Shown here in pieces: positions 11,181 through 23,240 of a stretch of 64,000 nucleotides of DNA. How positions within the stretch are numbered: position 1 is the first letter of the stretch; each line of letters starts with the position of its first letter. Location of the stretch: the NCBI GenBank assembly GCA_024803745.1, contig JANJXV010000049.1, forward strand, positions 4,787,501 to 4,851,500. Direction: 5' to 3'. The notes beneath the pieces are model-generated. The model was not told the origin of the DNA. It saw only the letters and a program-made list of their open reading frames with translations, and did no database searches. The position numbers were made by a program, and so were the translations under genes. This stretch comes from Megascapheus bottae (Eukaryota; Chordata; Mammalia; Rodentia; Geomyidae).

Positions 11181-12030
11181 TTAGGGTAAGGGTTAGGGTT
11201 AGGGTTAGGGTTAGGTTTAGGGTAAGGGTTAAGGTTAGCTTTTGGGTAAGACTAAGTTTTAGGTTTAGGTTTAGGGATAGGGTTTGGGTTAGGGTGAGGA
11301 GTTAGGATTATGGTTAGGAGTAGGGGTAATGGAAGGGTTAGGGTTAGGGGTTAGAGTTAGTGTTAGCATTAGGTTAATGGTTATGGTCAGGGTTAGGGTT
11401 AGGGTTAGGATATGGGTTAGGGTTAGGGTTAGGGTTATGGTAAGGGTTAGGGTTAGTGTTAGGGTTAGAGTGTTAGGGTTAGGGATAGGGTTAGGGTTAG
11501 GGTTAGGGTAAGGGTTAAGGTTAGGGTAAGTGTAAGTGTTAGGGTTAGGGTTAGGGTTAGGTTTAGAGTTAGGGTTAGGTTTAGGATTAGGGTTAGGCTT
11601 AGGTTAAGTGTTAGGGTTAGGGTTAGGGTTAGGTTTAGGGTTAGGGTTAGGGTAAGGGTTAGGGTTAGGTTTAGGGTTAGGGTTAGGTTTAGTGTTGGGG
11701 TTAAGGTTAGGGTTAGGGTAAGTGTTAGGGTTAGGTTTAGGGTTAGGTTTAGGGTTAGGGTAAGAGTAAGGGATAGGGTTAGGGTTAGGGTTAGGTTTAG
11801 TGTTTGGGTAAAGGTTAGGGTTAGGGTAAGGGTTAGGGTTATGGTTAGGTTTAGGGTAAGGGTATGTGTTAGGGTTAGGTTAGGGTTAGGATAAGGGTAA
11901 GGATTAGGGTTAGGGTTAGGGTTAAGGTATGGGTAAGGTTTAGCGTTAGGGTTAGGTTTAAGTTTAGGGTAAAGGTTAGGGTTAGGTTTACCGTAAGGGT
12001 AAGGTTTAGGGTTAGGGTTAGGGTTAGGGT
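11181..12030 (+). repeat. 849-bp higher-order repeat, copy 2
   Basis: Second unit of the pair, with all landmarks of copy 1 in order. It differs by scattered substitutions, for example TTAGCATTAGG where copy 1 has TTAGCGTTAGG, and GGTCAGGG where copy 1 has GGTTAGGG. Confidence 0.87.
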
Positions 12031-12924
12031 TAGGGTAAGGTTTAGGGTTAGGGTTAGGATTAGGGTAAGGTTTAGGGTTAGGGTTAGGGTTAGGGTTAGG
12101 TTAAGGGTTAGGGTTAGGGTTAGGGTTAGGATAAGGGTTAGGGTTAGGGTCAGGGTAGGGGTTAGGGTTAGCGTTAGGGTTAGGGTAAGTGTTAGGGTTA
12201 GGATAAGGTTAAGGGTTAGGGTTAGGGTTAGGGTTAGGGGTTAGGGTTTGGGTTAGGGTTAGGGGTTAGGTTAGGGCAAGGGTAACGGTTACGTTTAGGA
12301 TTAGGGTTAGGGTAATGTTTAGGGTTAGGGTTAGTGTTAGGTTTAGGGTGAGGGTTAGGGTAAGGGTAAGGTTAGGGTCAGGGTTAGGGTTAGGGTTAGT
12401 GTTTGGGTTAAGGTTAGGGTAAGGGTTAGGGTTAGGGTTAGGGTTAGGTTTAGGGTTAGGGTCAAGGTAAGGGTAACATTTAGGGTTAGGGTTAGGGTTA
12501 GGGTAATGGTAAGGGTTAGGTTTAGGGTTAGGTTTAGGTTAAGGGTAAGATTTAGGGTTAGGGTTAGGGTTGGGTTAAGGGTAAGGGTAAGTGTTAGGGT
12601 TAGGATAAGAGTAAGGGTTAGTGTTAGTGTTAGGGTTAGGGTTAGGGGTTAGGTTTACGATTAGGGTTAGGGGTTAGTGATAGGGTTAGGGTTAGGGTTA
12701 GGATAAATGTAAGGGTTAGGGTTAGGGGTTTGAATTAATGTTAGGGTTGTTTAAGGGTTAGGGTTAGGTTTAGGGATATGGATAGGATAAGGGTTAGGGT
12801 TAGGGTTAGCGTTAGGGTAAGGGTTAGGTTTAGGGTTAGGGTAAGGGTAAGGTTTAGGGTTAGGGTTAGTGTTAGGGTTAGGCTTAGGGTTAGGGTTGGG
12901 GTAAGGGTAAGTATTAGGTTTAGG
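12031..12924 (+). repeat. Degenerate array between copies 2 and 3
   Basis: TAAGGG-type array with several seven-base TTAGGGG units. The segment at about 12130-12170 (GGTCAGGGTAGGGG, CAGGGTAG at 12151) is the downstream flank that reappears at 13357 after the third copy. No gene-like sequence. Confidence 0.5.
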
Positions 12925-13400
12925 GTTAGCGTTAGGTTTTGTGTTGAAGTTACGGTTAGGGATACGGTAAGGGTTTGCGTTAGGGTTAGGGTTAGGTTTA
13001 GGGTTAGGGTTAGGGTAAGAGTAAGGGTTAGGGTTAGGGTTAGGGTTAGGTTTAGTGTTTGGGTTAAGGTTAGGGTTAGGGTAAGGGTTAGGGTTACGGT
13101 TAGGTTTAGGGTAAGGGTATGTGTTAGGGTTAGGTTAGGGTTAGGGTAAGGGTAAGGATTAGGGTTAGGGTTAGGGTAAAGGTATGGGTAAGGGTTAGAC
13201 TTAGGGTTAGGGTTAAGTTTAGGTTAAGGGTTATGGTTAGGTTTAGCGTAAGGTTAAGGCTTAGGGTTAGGGTTAGGGTTACGGTAAGGGTTAGGGTTAG
13301 GGTTAGGTAAGGGTTAGGGTTAGGGTTAGGGTTAGGATAAGGGTTAGGGTTAGGGTCAGGGTAGCGGTTAGGGTTAGGGTTAGGGTTAGGGGTTAGGGTT
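12925..13400 (+). repeat. 849-bp family, decayed third copy
   Basis: Carries the right half of the unit: TAGTGTTTGGGTTAAGG near 13050, ATGTGTT at 13119 (1255 after the copy-2 position), an AAAGGTATGGGTAAGGG segment near 13177 and GGTCAGGGTAG at about 13355 (1206 after its copy-2 partner). The shrinking offset implies a net loss of about 50 bases. Divergence is clearly greater than between copies 1 and 2, so this is an older duplicate. Confidence 0.68.
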
Positions 13401-14930
13401 AGGGTTAGGGTTAGTGGTAGGTTTAGTTTTGGGGTTAAGGTAAGGGTTAGTGTAAGGTTGAGGGTTAGGGTTAGGTTTAGGGTTAGGTTTAGGGTTAGCT
13501 TAGGGTTAGGGTTAGGGTAAGGGTATGTGTTAGGGTTAGGGTTAGAGGTAGGGTAATTTAGCGTTAGGGTAAGGGTAAGGGTTAGGGTTAGTGTTACGGT
13601 TAGGGTTAAGTTAAGTGTAAGGGTTATGGTTAGGGTTAGGATAAGGGTTAGGCTTAGGGTTAGGGTTAGGGTATGGGTTAAGGTAAGGGTAAGTGTCAGG
13701 GGTAGGGTTAGGGTTAGGATAAGGGTAAGTGTTAGGGTTAGGGTTAGAGTTAGGGTTAGTGTAAGGGTTAAGGTTAGGGGTTAAGGTTAGTGTTAGGGTT
13801 GGTTAAGAGTTAGGGTTGGGGTTGGGGTTATGGTTAGGATAAGGGTTAGGGTTAGGGTTAGGGTTAGGTTAGGGTTAGGGTTAGGGTTAAGGTTAGGGTT
13901 AGGGTAAGTGTTAGGGTTAGTGTTAGGGTTAGGGTTAGGGTAAGGGTTAGGGTTAGGGTTAGGGTTAGGGTAAGGGAAGGGGTTAGCGCTAGGGTTAGGG
14001 TTAGGTTTAGGGATAGGGTTAGGTTTAGGGTTAGGGTAAGGGTAAGTGTTAGGGTTAAGGTTAGGGTTAGGGTTAGGTTTAGGGTTGGGGTTAGGGTAAC
14101 GGTAAGGTTTAGAGTAAGGATTAGGGTTATGGTTAGGATAAGGGTTAGGGTTAGGGTTAGGGTTAGTTTTGGGTTAGGGTTATGTAAGGGTAAGGTTTAG
14201 GGTTAGGGTTATGGTTAGGTTTAGTTTTAGGGTTAAGGTAAGGGCTAGGGTAAGGGTGAGGGTTAGGGTTAGGGTTAGGTTTAGGGTTAGGTTTAGGGTT
14301 AGGTTAGGGTTAGGGTTAGGGTTAGAGTAAGGGTATGTGTTAGGGTTAGGGTTAGGGTTAGGGTAGCTTTAACGTTAGGGTAAGGGTAAGGGTTAGGGTT
14401 AGTGTTACGCTTAGGGTTAAGGTAAGGGTAAGGGTTAGGGTTAGGGTTAGGGTTAGATTTAGGGAAAGAGTTAGGGGTAGGTTTAAGGTAAAGTTAAAGT
14501 TTAGCGTTAGATTTAGAGTTAGGGTTAGGGTAAGGGTAAGGGTTAGGGTTAGTGAGGGTTAGGGTTAGGTTAAGGTTAGGGTAAAGGTAAGGGTTAGGGT
14601 TGGGTTAGGCTTAGGGTTAAGATAAGGGTTAGGGTTAGGGTTAGGGTTAGGATATGGGTTAAGGTAACGGTAAGTGTCAGGGTTAGGGTTAGGGTCAGGA
14701 TAAGGGTAAGGGTTAGGGATAGGGTTAGAGTTAGGGTTAGGGGTTAGTGTTAGGGTTAGGGTTAGGATTAGAGTTAGGGGTTAGGGTTAGGGTTCGGGTA
14801 AGTGTTAGGGTTAGGGGTAAGGGTTACTGTTAGGGTTATGTTAAGGGTTAGGGTTAGGGTTAGGGTTAGAGCTAGGATAAGGTTTAGGGTTAGGGTTAGG
14901 TTTAGGATTAGGGAAGGGTCAGTGTGAGTG
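13401..14930 (+). repeat. ~0.8-1.0 kb duplicated pair
   Basis: GGGTATGTGTTAGGG followed by GCG or ACG, GTTAGGGTAAGGG and GTGTTACG occurs at 13524 and 14334 (spacing 810). AAGTGTCAGGG occurs at 13693 and 14674 (spacing 981). The right copy therefore carries about 171 extra bases between these landmarks. Match quality is moderate. Confidence 0.6.
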
Positions 14931-16160
14931 TTAGGGTTAGGGTTAGGTTAAGGGTTAGGCTTAGGGTTAGGTTTGGTTTAGTGTTGGGGTTAAGTTTAGG
15001 GTTAGGGTAAGGGTAAGGATTAGGGTTAGGGTTAGGGTTAGCGTTAGCGTTAGGGTAAGGGTAAGAGTTAGGGTTAGGGTTATGGTTAAGGTAATGGTAA
15101 GATTTAGGGGTATGTTTAGGGTAAGGGTAAGGTTTAGGGTTAGTGTAGGGTTAGGGTTACATTAAGGGTAAGGTTTAGGGTTAGGGTTAGCGTTGGGTTT
15201 AGGGTTAGCGTAAGGGTAAGGGTTAGGGTTAGAGTTAGGGTTAGGGTAAGCGTTAGGGTTATGGTAAGGGTAAGGGTTAGGGTTAGGGTTAGTTTTAGGG
15301 TTCGGTTTAGGGTTAGGATAAGGGATAGGGTTAGGGTTGGGGTTGGGGTTAGGGTAAGAGTAAGTTTTAGGGTTAGGGTTAGTGTTAGGATAAGGGTAAG
15401 GGTTAGGATTAGCGTTAGGGTTAGGATTATGGGTTAGGGTTAGGGTTAGGGTAAGGTATGGGTTAGGGTTAAGGGTTAGGGTTAGGGTTAGTGCTAGGGT
15501 TAGGATTAGAGGTTAGGGTTATGGTTAGGGTTAGGTAAGGGTTAGGGTTAGGAGTTAGGGTTAGTGTTAAGTTTAGGTTAAGTGTTAGTGTTAGGGTTAG
15601 CGTTAGGGTTAGGATAAGGGGTAGGGTTACGGTTGGGGTAAGGGTAAGTGTTAGTGTTAGGTTTATGGTTAGGGATGGTGTAAGGGTTAGAGTTAGGGTT
15701 AGGTTTAGGGTTGGGGTTAAGGTTAGGGTTAGGGTTAGGTTTAGGGTTAGGGTACGTTTAAGGGATAGGGCTTGGGATAAGGTTAGGGTTAGGGTTGGGT
15801 TTAGGGTTAGGGTTAGGGTTAGGGTTAGGGTAAGGGTAAGGTTTAGGTTTAGTGTTAGGGTTAGGTTTAGGTTTAGGTTTAGTGTAACGGTAAGGGTTAG
15901 GGTTAAGGTTAAGGTTAGGGTTAGGTTTACGGTTAGGGTTAGTGTAAGGGTAAGGGTTAGGTTAAGGGTTAAAGTTAGGGTCAGGGTAAGGGTAAAGGTT
16001 AGGTTTAGGGTTAGGGTAAGGGTTAGGGTTAGGGTTAGGGTTAGGGTTAGGATGAGGGTAAGGGTTAGTGTTAGGGTAAGTTTTAGGGTTAGGGTTAGGG
16101 TAAGGGTTAGGGTTATGGTTAGGGTAAAGGTGAGGGTTAGGGTTAGGGTTAGGTTTAGGG

Positions 16161-16191
<31 letters not shown>

Positions 16192-18398
16192 AAGGGTTAG
16201 GGTTAAGGTTAGGTTTAGGTTTAGGTTTAGGGTTAGGGTAAGGTAAAAGTTAGGTTTAGGATTAGGGTAGGGGTTAGGGTAAGTGTTAGGGTTAGGGTTA
16301 GGGTTAGGTTTAGAATTAGGGTTAGGGTTAGGGTAAGGGTAAGGGTTACGTTTAGAGTTACGGTTAGGGTAAGGGTAAGGGTTAGGGTAAGGTTAAGGGA
16401 TAGGGTTAGGGTTAGGGTCAGGGTTAGAGTTAGGTTTAGTGTTAGGTTAATGGTAAGGGTTACGGTTAGTGTTAGGGTTAGGGTTAGGGTAAGGGTTAGG
16501 GTTAGGGGTTAGGCTTAGGGTTAATGTAAGGCTTGGGGTTAGTGTTAGGGTTAGGGATAGGTTTAGGGTAAGCGTTAGGGTTAGGGTTAGGGTTAGGTTA
16601 AGGGTAAGTGTTAGGGTTAGGGTTAGGGTTAGGGTTAGGGTGAGGGTTAGGGTTAGGGTTAGGTTTAGGGTTAGGTTTAGGGTTAGGGTTAGGGTAAAGG
16701 TAAGTGTTAGGGTGAAGGTTAGGGTTTGGGTTAGTTTTAGAGTTAGGGTTAGGGTTATGGTAAGGGTAAGGGTTAGGGTTATGATTAGGTTAGGGTTAGG
16801 GTAAGGGTTAGGGTTAGGTTTAGTTTTAAGGTTAGGGTTAGGATAAGGGTAAGGGTTGGGGTTAGGGTTAGGGTTAGGTTTAGTGTTTCGGTTAAGGTTA
16901 GGGTTAGTGGAAGGGTTAGGGTCAGGATTAGGGTTAGGTTTAGGGTTAGGTTTAGGGTTACAGGTAGGGTTAAGGTTAGGGTTAGGGTAAGGGTATGTGT
17001 TAGGGTTAGGGTAGGGTTAGGTTTAGGGTAAGGGTAAGGTTTAGGGTTAGCGTTAGGGTAAGGGTAAAGGTTAGGGTTAGGGTTAGGTTTAAGGTAAGGG
17101 TTAGGGTTAGGGTTAGGGTTAGGTTTAGGGTTAGGGTTATGTAAGGGTTAAGGTTAGGGGTTAGGGTTAGTGTTAGGGTTAGGTTAATGTTGAGGGTTAG
17201 GGTTAGGGTTAGTATAAGGGTTAGGGTTGGGGTAAGGATTGGGTTTAGGGTTAGTTTTATGTTTACAGTTTGGGTTAAGGTTAGGGTTAGGGTAAGGGTT
17301 AGGTTAGGGTTAGGGTTAGGTTTAGGGTTAGGTTTAGGGTAAGGTTTAGGGTTAGGGTTAGGGTTATGGTAAGGATAAAGGTTAGGGTTAAGGTTAGGCT
17401 TAGGGTTAGGGTAAGGGTACGGGTTAGGGTTAGGTTTAGGGTTAGGTTAGGGTAAGGGTAAGGGTTATGTTTAGGGTTAGGTTTAGGTTTAGGGTTAGTG
17501 TTAGCATTAGGGTTAGGGATAGGATAAGGGTTATGGTTAAGGTTAAGTTTAGCGTTAGGGTTAGGGTTAGGGTAAGTGTAAGGGTTAGGGTTAGGGTTAG
17601 GGTTAGTTTTAAGGTTAGGGTTAGGATAAGGGTAAGGGTTGGGGTTTGGGTTAGGGTTAGGTTTAGGGTTAGGGTTAGGGTTAGGGTTAGGGTTAGTTTT
17701 AAGGTTAGGGTTGGGTTAGGGTTAGGGTTAGGATTAGGGTTTGGGTAAGGGTAAGGGTTAGGGTTAGGGTTATGGTTAAGGTAAGGGTAAGGGTTAGGTT
17801 TAGGTTGAGGGTAAGGGGAAGGGTTAGGGTTAGGGTAGGTTTAGGGTTAGGTTAAGGGTAAGGTTTAGGGTTAGGGTTAGCGTTAAGTTTAGGGTTAGCG
17901 TAAGGGTAAGGGTTAGGGTTAGAATTAGGGTTAGGGTTACGGTTAGGGTAAGGGTAAGGCTTAGGGTTAGGGTTAGGTTTAGGGTTAGGGTTAGGGTTAG
18001 GGTTAGGGTAAGGTTTAGGGTTAGGGTTGGGGTAGGGGTTAGGTAAGGGTAAGTGTTAGGTTTAGGGTTAGGGTTAGGATACGGGTAAGGGTTAGGGATA
18101 GGGTTAGGGTTAGGATTAGGTGTTACGGTTACCGTTAGGGTTAGGTATGGGTTTGGGTTAGGGGTTAGGGCTAGAGTTAGGGTTAGGATTAGGTTTAGGG
18201 ATAGCGTAAGGGTAGGGGTAGGGTTAGAGTTAGGGTTAGTTTTAGGGGTTAGGGTTAGGGTTAGGGTTAGGATTAGGGGTTAGGGTTAGGATAGGGTTAG
18301 GTAAGGGTTAGGGTTAGGGGTTAGGGTTAGTGTTAGGGTTAGGGGTATGGGTAGGGTTAGGGTTAGGGTTACGGTTAGGGTAAGGGTAAGTGTTAATT

Positions 18399-18436
<38 letters not shown>

Positions 18437-19670
18437 CGGGTTAGGGTAAGGGTTAGGTTTAGGGTTAGGGTTAGGTTTAGGGTTAGGGTTAGGGTTAGGG
18501 TAAGGGTAAGGGTTAGGGTTAATGTTAGGGTTAGGGTTAGGGTTAGGGTAAGGGTAAGGTTTAGGGTCAGGTTTAGGGTTAGGGTTAGATTTAGGGTTAA
18601 TGTTAGGGTTAGGGTTAGGGAATTGAGAATGTTTAGGGTTAAGGTTAGGTTTAGGGTTAGGGTTAGGGTTAAGGTTAGGGTTAGGGATAAGGTAAGGGTA
18701 AGGGTTAGGGTTAGGGTTAGGGTTAGGGTAAGGGTTAGGGTTAAAGTTAGGGTTAGGGTTAGGTTTAGGGTAGAGTTAGGTTTAGGGTAAGGGTAAGGGT
18801 TAGCGTTAGGATTAGGGTAGGGTTTAGGGTAAGTCTTTGGGTTAGGGTTAGGGTTAGGGTTTGGTTTACAGTTAGGGTTAGGGTAAGGGTTAGGATTAGG
18901 GTTAGGGTTAGGTTAAGGGTAAGTGTTAGAGTTAGGGTTAGGGGTAGGGTTAGGGTAAGAGTAAGGGTTATGGTTAGGATTAGGTTTAGGGTTACGGTTA
19001 GGGCTAGGGTTAGGTAAGGGTAAGGTTTAGGGTTAAGTTTAGGTTTAGGGTTAGTTTTAGGGTTATTGTTAGTGTTAGGGTAAGGGTAAGGTTAGGGTTA
19101 CAATTACGGTTAGGGTTAAGGTAAGGGTTAGGGTTAGGTTTAGGGCTAGGTTTAGGTTTAGGGTTAGGGTTAGGGTAAGGGTAAGGGTTAGGGTTACGGT
19201 TAGGTTTAGTATTTGGGTTAAAGTTAGGGTTAGGGTAAGGGTTATGGTTAGGGTTAGGGTTAGGTTTAGGGTTACGGTTAAGGTTAGGGTAGGGTTAGGG
19301 TAAGGGTGTGTTAGGGTTAGGGTTAGTGTTAGCGTTAGGGTAAGGGTAGGGTTAGGGTTAGGGTTAGGGTTAAGTTAATGGTAAGGTTTAGGGTTAGGTT
19401 TATAGTTAGGTTTAGGGTCAGGGTTAGGTTTAGGGTTAGGGTTAGGGTTAGGGTAAGGGTAAGGTTTAGGGTTAGGGTTAGGGTTAGGTTTAGGGTTAGA
19501 GTAAGGGTAAGGGGTAGGGTTAGGGTAAGGGTTAGCGTTAGGGTTAGGGTAAAGGTTAGGGTTAGGGTAAGGGTTAGTTTTAGTGTTGGGGTTAAGGTTA
19601 GGGTTAGGGTAAGTGTTAAGTTTAGCGTTACGTTTAGGTTTACGGTTAGGATATGGTTAGGGTTAGGGTT
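14931..19670 (+). repeat. Degenerate array, no long-period copy recognised
   Basis: TAAGGG-type array in which I could not follow any long duplicated segment by eye. Landmarks seen: ATGTGTT at 16994; TTATGTTTACAGTTTGGG near 17257-17274, resembling 7668-7685; and the non-telomeric AATTGAGAATG at 18621-18631. No gene-like or unique sequence. A computed self-alignment could still find duplications here. Confidence 0.5.
18621..18631 (+). other. Short non-telomeric insertion (AATTGAGAATG)
   Basis: These bases cannot be read as hexamers with one substitution each and are among the least telomere-like in the window. They could be a scar of end-joining or repair, filler DNA at an old junction, or an error. 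The flanks on both sides return at once to TTAGGG units. Confidence 0.5.
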
Positions 19671-19704
19671 AGGGTAAGGGTATGTGTTAGGGCTAGTGTT
19701 AGGT

Positions 19705-19736
<32 letters not shown>

Positions 19737-20160
19737 GAGGGGTTAGGGTTAGGGTTAGGGTTAGGATAAGTGTTAGGGTTAGGATTTAGAGTCAGTGTTA
19801 GTGTTAGGTTAAGGGTTAGGGTTAGGGTTATGGTTAGGGTTAGGGTAGGGTTAGGGTAAGGGTATGTGTTAGGGTTAGGGTTAGGGTGAGGGGTTAGGGT
19901 TCGGTTAGGGTTATGGTTAGGGTAAGGGTTAGGGTTAGGCTTTAGAGTTAGTGTTAGGGTTAGGTTAAGGATTAGGGTAAGGGTTAGTGTTAGGGTTAGG
20001 TTTAGGGTTAGGGTAAGTGTTAGGGTTAGGGTTAGGGTTATGGTTGGGGTAAGGGTTAGGGTTAGGTTAAGAGTAAGGGTTAGGGTTAGGGTTAGGGTTA
20101 GGGGTTAGGGTTTGGGTTAGGGTTAGGTAAGATATGTGTTAGGGTTAGGGTTAGGGTTAG
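19671..20160 (+). repeat. ~151-157 bp tandem duplication
   Basis: GGGTGAGGGGTTAGGG occurs at about 19735 and 19886 (spacing 151) and TTTAGAGT followed by AGTGTTAG at 19784 and 19941 (spacing 157). ATGTGTTAGGG precedes each copy (19682 and 19864), and a further GATATGTGTTAGG lies at about 20123. The copies differ by small indels. Confidence 0.6.
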
Positions 20161-21759
20161 ATTTAGAGTTAGGGTTAGGGTTAGGGTTAGGCTTAGGGTA
20201 AGGGTAAGGGATAGGGTTAGGGTTAGGGTTAGTGTTAGATTTAGGGTTAGGGTTAGGGTAAGGGTTAGGGTTTGGGTTAAGGTTTGGGTTAGGTTAGGGT
20301 TAGGGTTCGCTTTAGAGTTAGGGTTAAGGTGAGGGTAAGGTTTAGGGTTAGGGTTCTGGTTAGGGTTAAGTTTAGGTTTAGGGTTAGGGTTAGAGTTAGG
20401 TTTAGGTTTAGTGTAAGGGTAAGTGTTAGGGTTAGGGTAGGGTTAGGTTACGGGTTAGAGTTAGGGGTCAGGTTTAGGGTTAGGTTAAAGGTTAGGGTTA
20501 GGGTTAGGTTTAGCTTTAGGGTTAAGGTTAGGGTAAGGGTAAGGGTTAGGGTTAGGGTTAGGGTAAGGGTTAGGGTTAGGGTTAGGGTTAACGTTGATGT
20601 TACGGTTAGGGTTAGAATAAGGGACAGGGTTACGTTTAGAGTTAGGGTTAAGTTTGAGATTGGGTTTAGGTTTAGAGTAAGGGTTAGGGTTAGGGTTAGG
20701 GTAAGGGTTAGGGTTAGGGTAAGGGTTAGGATTGGGTTTAAGGTTAGGGTTAGGGTTAGGGTAAGGGTTAGGCTTAGGGTTGCAGTTAGGATTAGGGTAA
20801 GGGTAAGGGTTAGGGATAGGGAGAGGGTTAGGGTAAGTGTTAGGGGTATGGTTAGGGTTAGGCTTAGTGTTAAGGTTAGGGTTAGGGTTATGGTTACGGT
20901 TAGGGTTAGGGTAAGGGTAATGTTTAGGGTTAGGGTTAGGTGTTAGGGTTAGGGTTAGGGTTAGTTTTAGGGTTAGGGTTAGGGTAAGTATTAGTGTTAG
21001 GGTGAGGGTTAGGGTTATTGTTAGGGTTAGGATAAGTGTAACGATTAGGGTTAGGGTTAGGTGTTAACGTTAGATTTAGGGTTAGGGTTAGGTTTAGGGT
21101 TAAGGCTAGTGTAAGGGTAAGGGTTAGGGGTAGGGTTAGGGTTAGGGTAAGTGTTAGGGTTAGGGTTAGGGTTTGGGTTACGGTGAGGGTAAGGATTAGG
21201 ATTAGGTTTAGGTGTTAGGGTTAGGTTTAGGGTTAGGGTTAGGGTAAGGGTAAGGGTGATGGTTAGGGTTAGGATTAGGGTTAGGGTAAGGGTAAGGGCT
21301 AGGGTTAGGGTTAGGGTTAGGGTTAAGGTTAGGGTTAGGATTAGGGTTAGGGTTATGTTTAGGGTTAGGGTTTGGTTATGGGTAAGGTTTAGGGTTAGTG
21401 TTAGTGTTAGGGAAAGGGTAAGGTTTAGGGTTAGAGTTAGGGTTAGGGTAAGGATTGGGGATCGGTTTAGGGTTAGGGTAACTGTTAGGGTTAGGGTTAG
21501 CGTAAGGGTTAGGGTTAGGGTTAGGGTAGTGATAGGGTTAGGGTTAGGGTTAGGGTGAGGGTTACAGTTAGGGTAGGGCTTAGGGTTAGTGTTAGGTTTA
21601 GGGTTAGGGTTAGGGTAAGTATAAGAGTTAGGGTTAGGGTTAGGGTTAGAGTTGGGGTTAAGGTAAGGGTTAGGGTTAGGGTTAAGGTAAGGGTAAGTGT
21701 TAGGGTTAGGGTTAGGGTTAGAGTAAAAGTTAGGGTTAGGGTTAGGTTTAGGGTAAGGT
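20161..21759 (+). repeat. Degenerate array, no long-period copy recognised
   Basis: TAAGGG-type array. It contains unusual units such as AACGTTGATGTTACGG (about 20590) and TTGAGATTGGG (about 20653), but no second copy of either was noticed. No gene-like sequence. Confidence 0.45.
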
Positions 21760-22040
21760 AAGTGTTAGGGTTATTGTTAGGGTAAGTGTTAGGGTAAGGG
21801 TTAGTGTTAGGGTTAGGTTTAGGGTTGGGGTTAATGTTAGGGTTAGGGAAAGGGTAAGGGTTAGGGTTAAGGAAAGTGTTAGGGTTACGGTTAGGCTTAG
21901 GGTTAGGGTAAGGGTAACGGTTAGGGTTAGGGTTAGGGGTTAGTGTAAGGTTTAGGGTTAGGTTTAGGGTTAGGGTTAGGGTAAGGGTAAGGGTTAGCGT
22001 TAGGGTTAGGGTTAGGTTAGGGTTAGGTTAGAGTTAGGGT
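21760..22040 (+). repeat. 1.2-1.54 kb higher-order array, left partial unit
   Basis: Starts with the motif cluster TTAGTGTTAGG, GGTTTAGGGTTGGGG, GGGAAAGGGTAAGGG, GAAAGTGTTAGGG, GGCTTAGGG and GGGTAACGG, which reappears in the same order at about 25890-26040. This is the left edge of a four-copy array. Confidence 0.72.
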
Positions 22041-23240
22041 AAGGTAAGGGTCATGGTTAGGGTTAGGTTTAGGGTTAGGGTTAAGGTTGAGGTTAGGGTT
22101 AGGGTTAGGGTAAGGGTTAGGGTATGGTAAGGTTAAGGGTTAGGGTTAGGGTTAGGGTTAAGTTTGAGGTTAGGGTTAGGATTAGAGTAAGGGTTAGGTT
22201 TAGGGTTAGGGTAAGGGTTAGGTTTAGGGGTTAGGGTTAGAGTAAGCGTAAGGGTTAAGGTTAGGGTTAAGATTAGGGGTAGGGTTAGGGTAACCTTAAG
22301 GGTTGGTTTAAGTTTAGGGTTAGGATTAGGGTAAGGGTTAGGGTTAGGGTTAGGGTTAGGTTTAGGGTTGAGGTTAGGGTAAGGATAAGGGTAAGGGTTA
22401 GGGTTAAGTTTAGGGTTAGGGTTAGGGTTAGGGTAGGGGTAAGGGTTAGGTCTGGGTTTAGGGTTAGGGATAAGGTAAGGGTAGTTGTTAGGTTTAGGGT
22501 TAGGTTTAGGTTTAGGGTTAGGGTTAGGTTAGGGTTAGGGAAAGGATAAGGTTTAGGGTTAAGGTTAGGTTTAGGGTGAGGGTTAGGGTTAAGGTTAGGG
22601 TTAGGGTTAGGGTTAGGGTTAAGGATAGGGTTAGGGTTAGGTTAAGGATAAGGGTAAGGTTTACGGTTAGGGTTAGTGTAAGGGTAAGGTTTAGGTTTAT
22701 GGTTAGGGTTAGGTTTAGGTTTAGGGTTAGGTTTAGGGTTAGGGTAAGGGCATGCTTTAGGGTTAGGATTAGGGTAGGGTTAGGTTAAGGTTAGGGTAAG
22801 TGTTAGGGTTATGGTTAGGGTTAGGGTTTGGGTAAGGGTAAGGGTTAGGGTTAGGGAAAGTGTTGGGGTTAGGGTTAGGCTTAGGGTTAGGGTAAGGGAA
22901 ACGGTTAGGGTTAGGGTTAGGGTTAGGGGTTAGGGTAAGGGTTAGGGTTAGGTTTAGGGTTAGGGTTAGGGTAAGGGTAAGGTTAAGGTTAGTGTTAGGG
23001 GAAGGATGAGCATTAGGGTTAGGGTTAGGGAAAGGGTAAGGGTCAGGGTTAGGGAAAGTGTTAGGGTTAGGGTTAGGCTTAGGGTTAGGGTAAGGGTAAC
23101 GGTTAGGGTTAGGGTTAGGGTTAGGGTTGGGGGTTAGGGTAAGGGTTAGGGTTAGGTTTAGGGTTAGGGTTAGGGTAAGGGTAAGGGTAAGGGGTAGGGT
23201 TAGGGTTAGGGTTAGGTTAGGTTTAGGTTAGAGTTAGGGT
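22041..23240 (+). repeat. 1.2-1.54 kb higher-order array, unit 1 (1200 bp)
   Basis: The unit is taken from landmark to landmark: AAGGTAAGGGTCA occurs at 22041, 23241, 24781 and (as AAGGCAAGGGTCA) 26132. This unit is 1200 bases, exactly 200 hexamers. It contains one GGTCTGGGTTTAGGG cassette near 22450, the GCTTTAGGG-GGATTAGGGTAGGG landmark at 22752, and GAAGGATGAGC at 23001. Confidence 0.87.
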
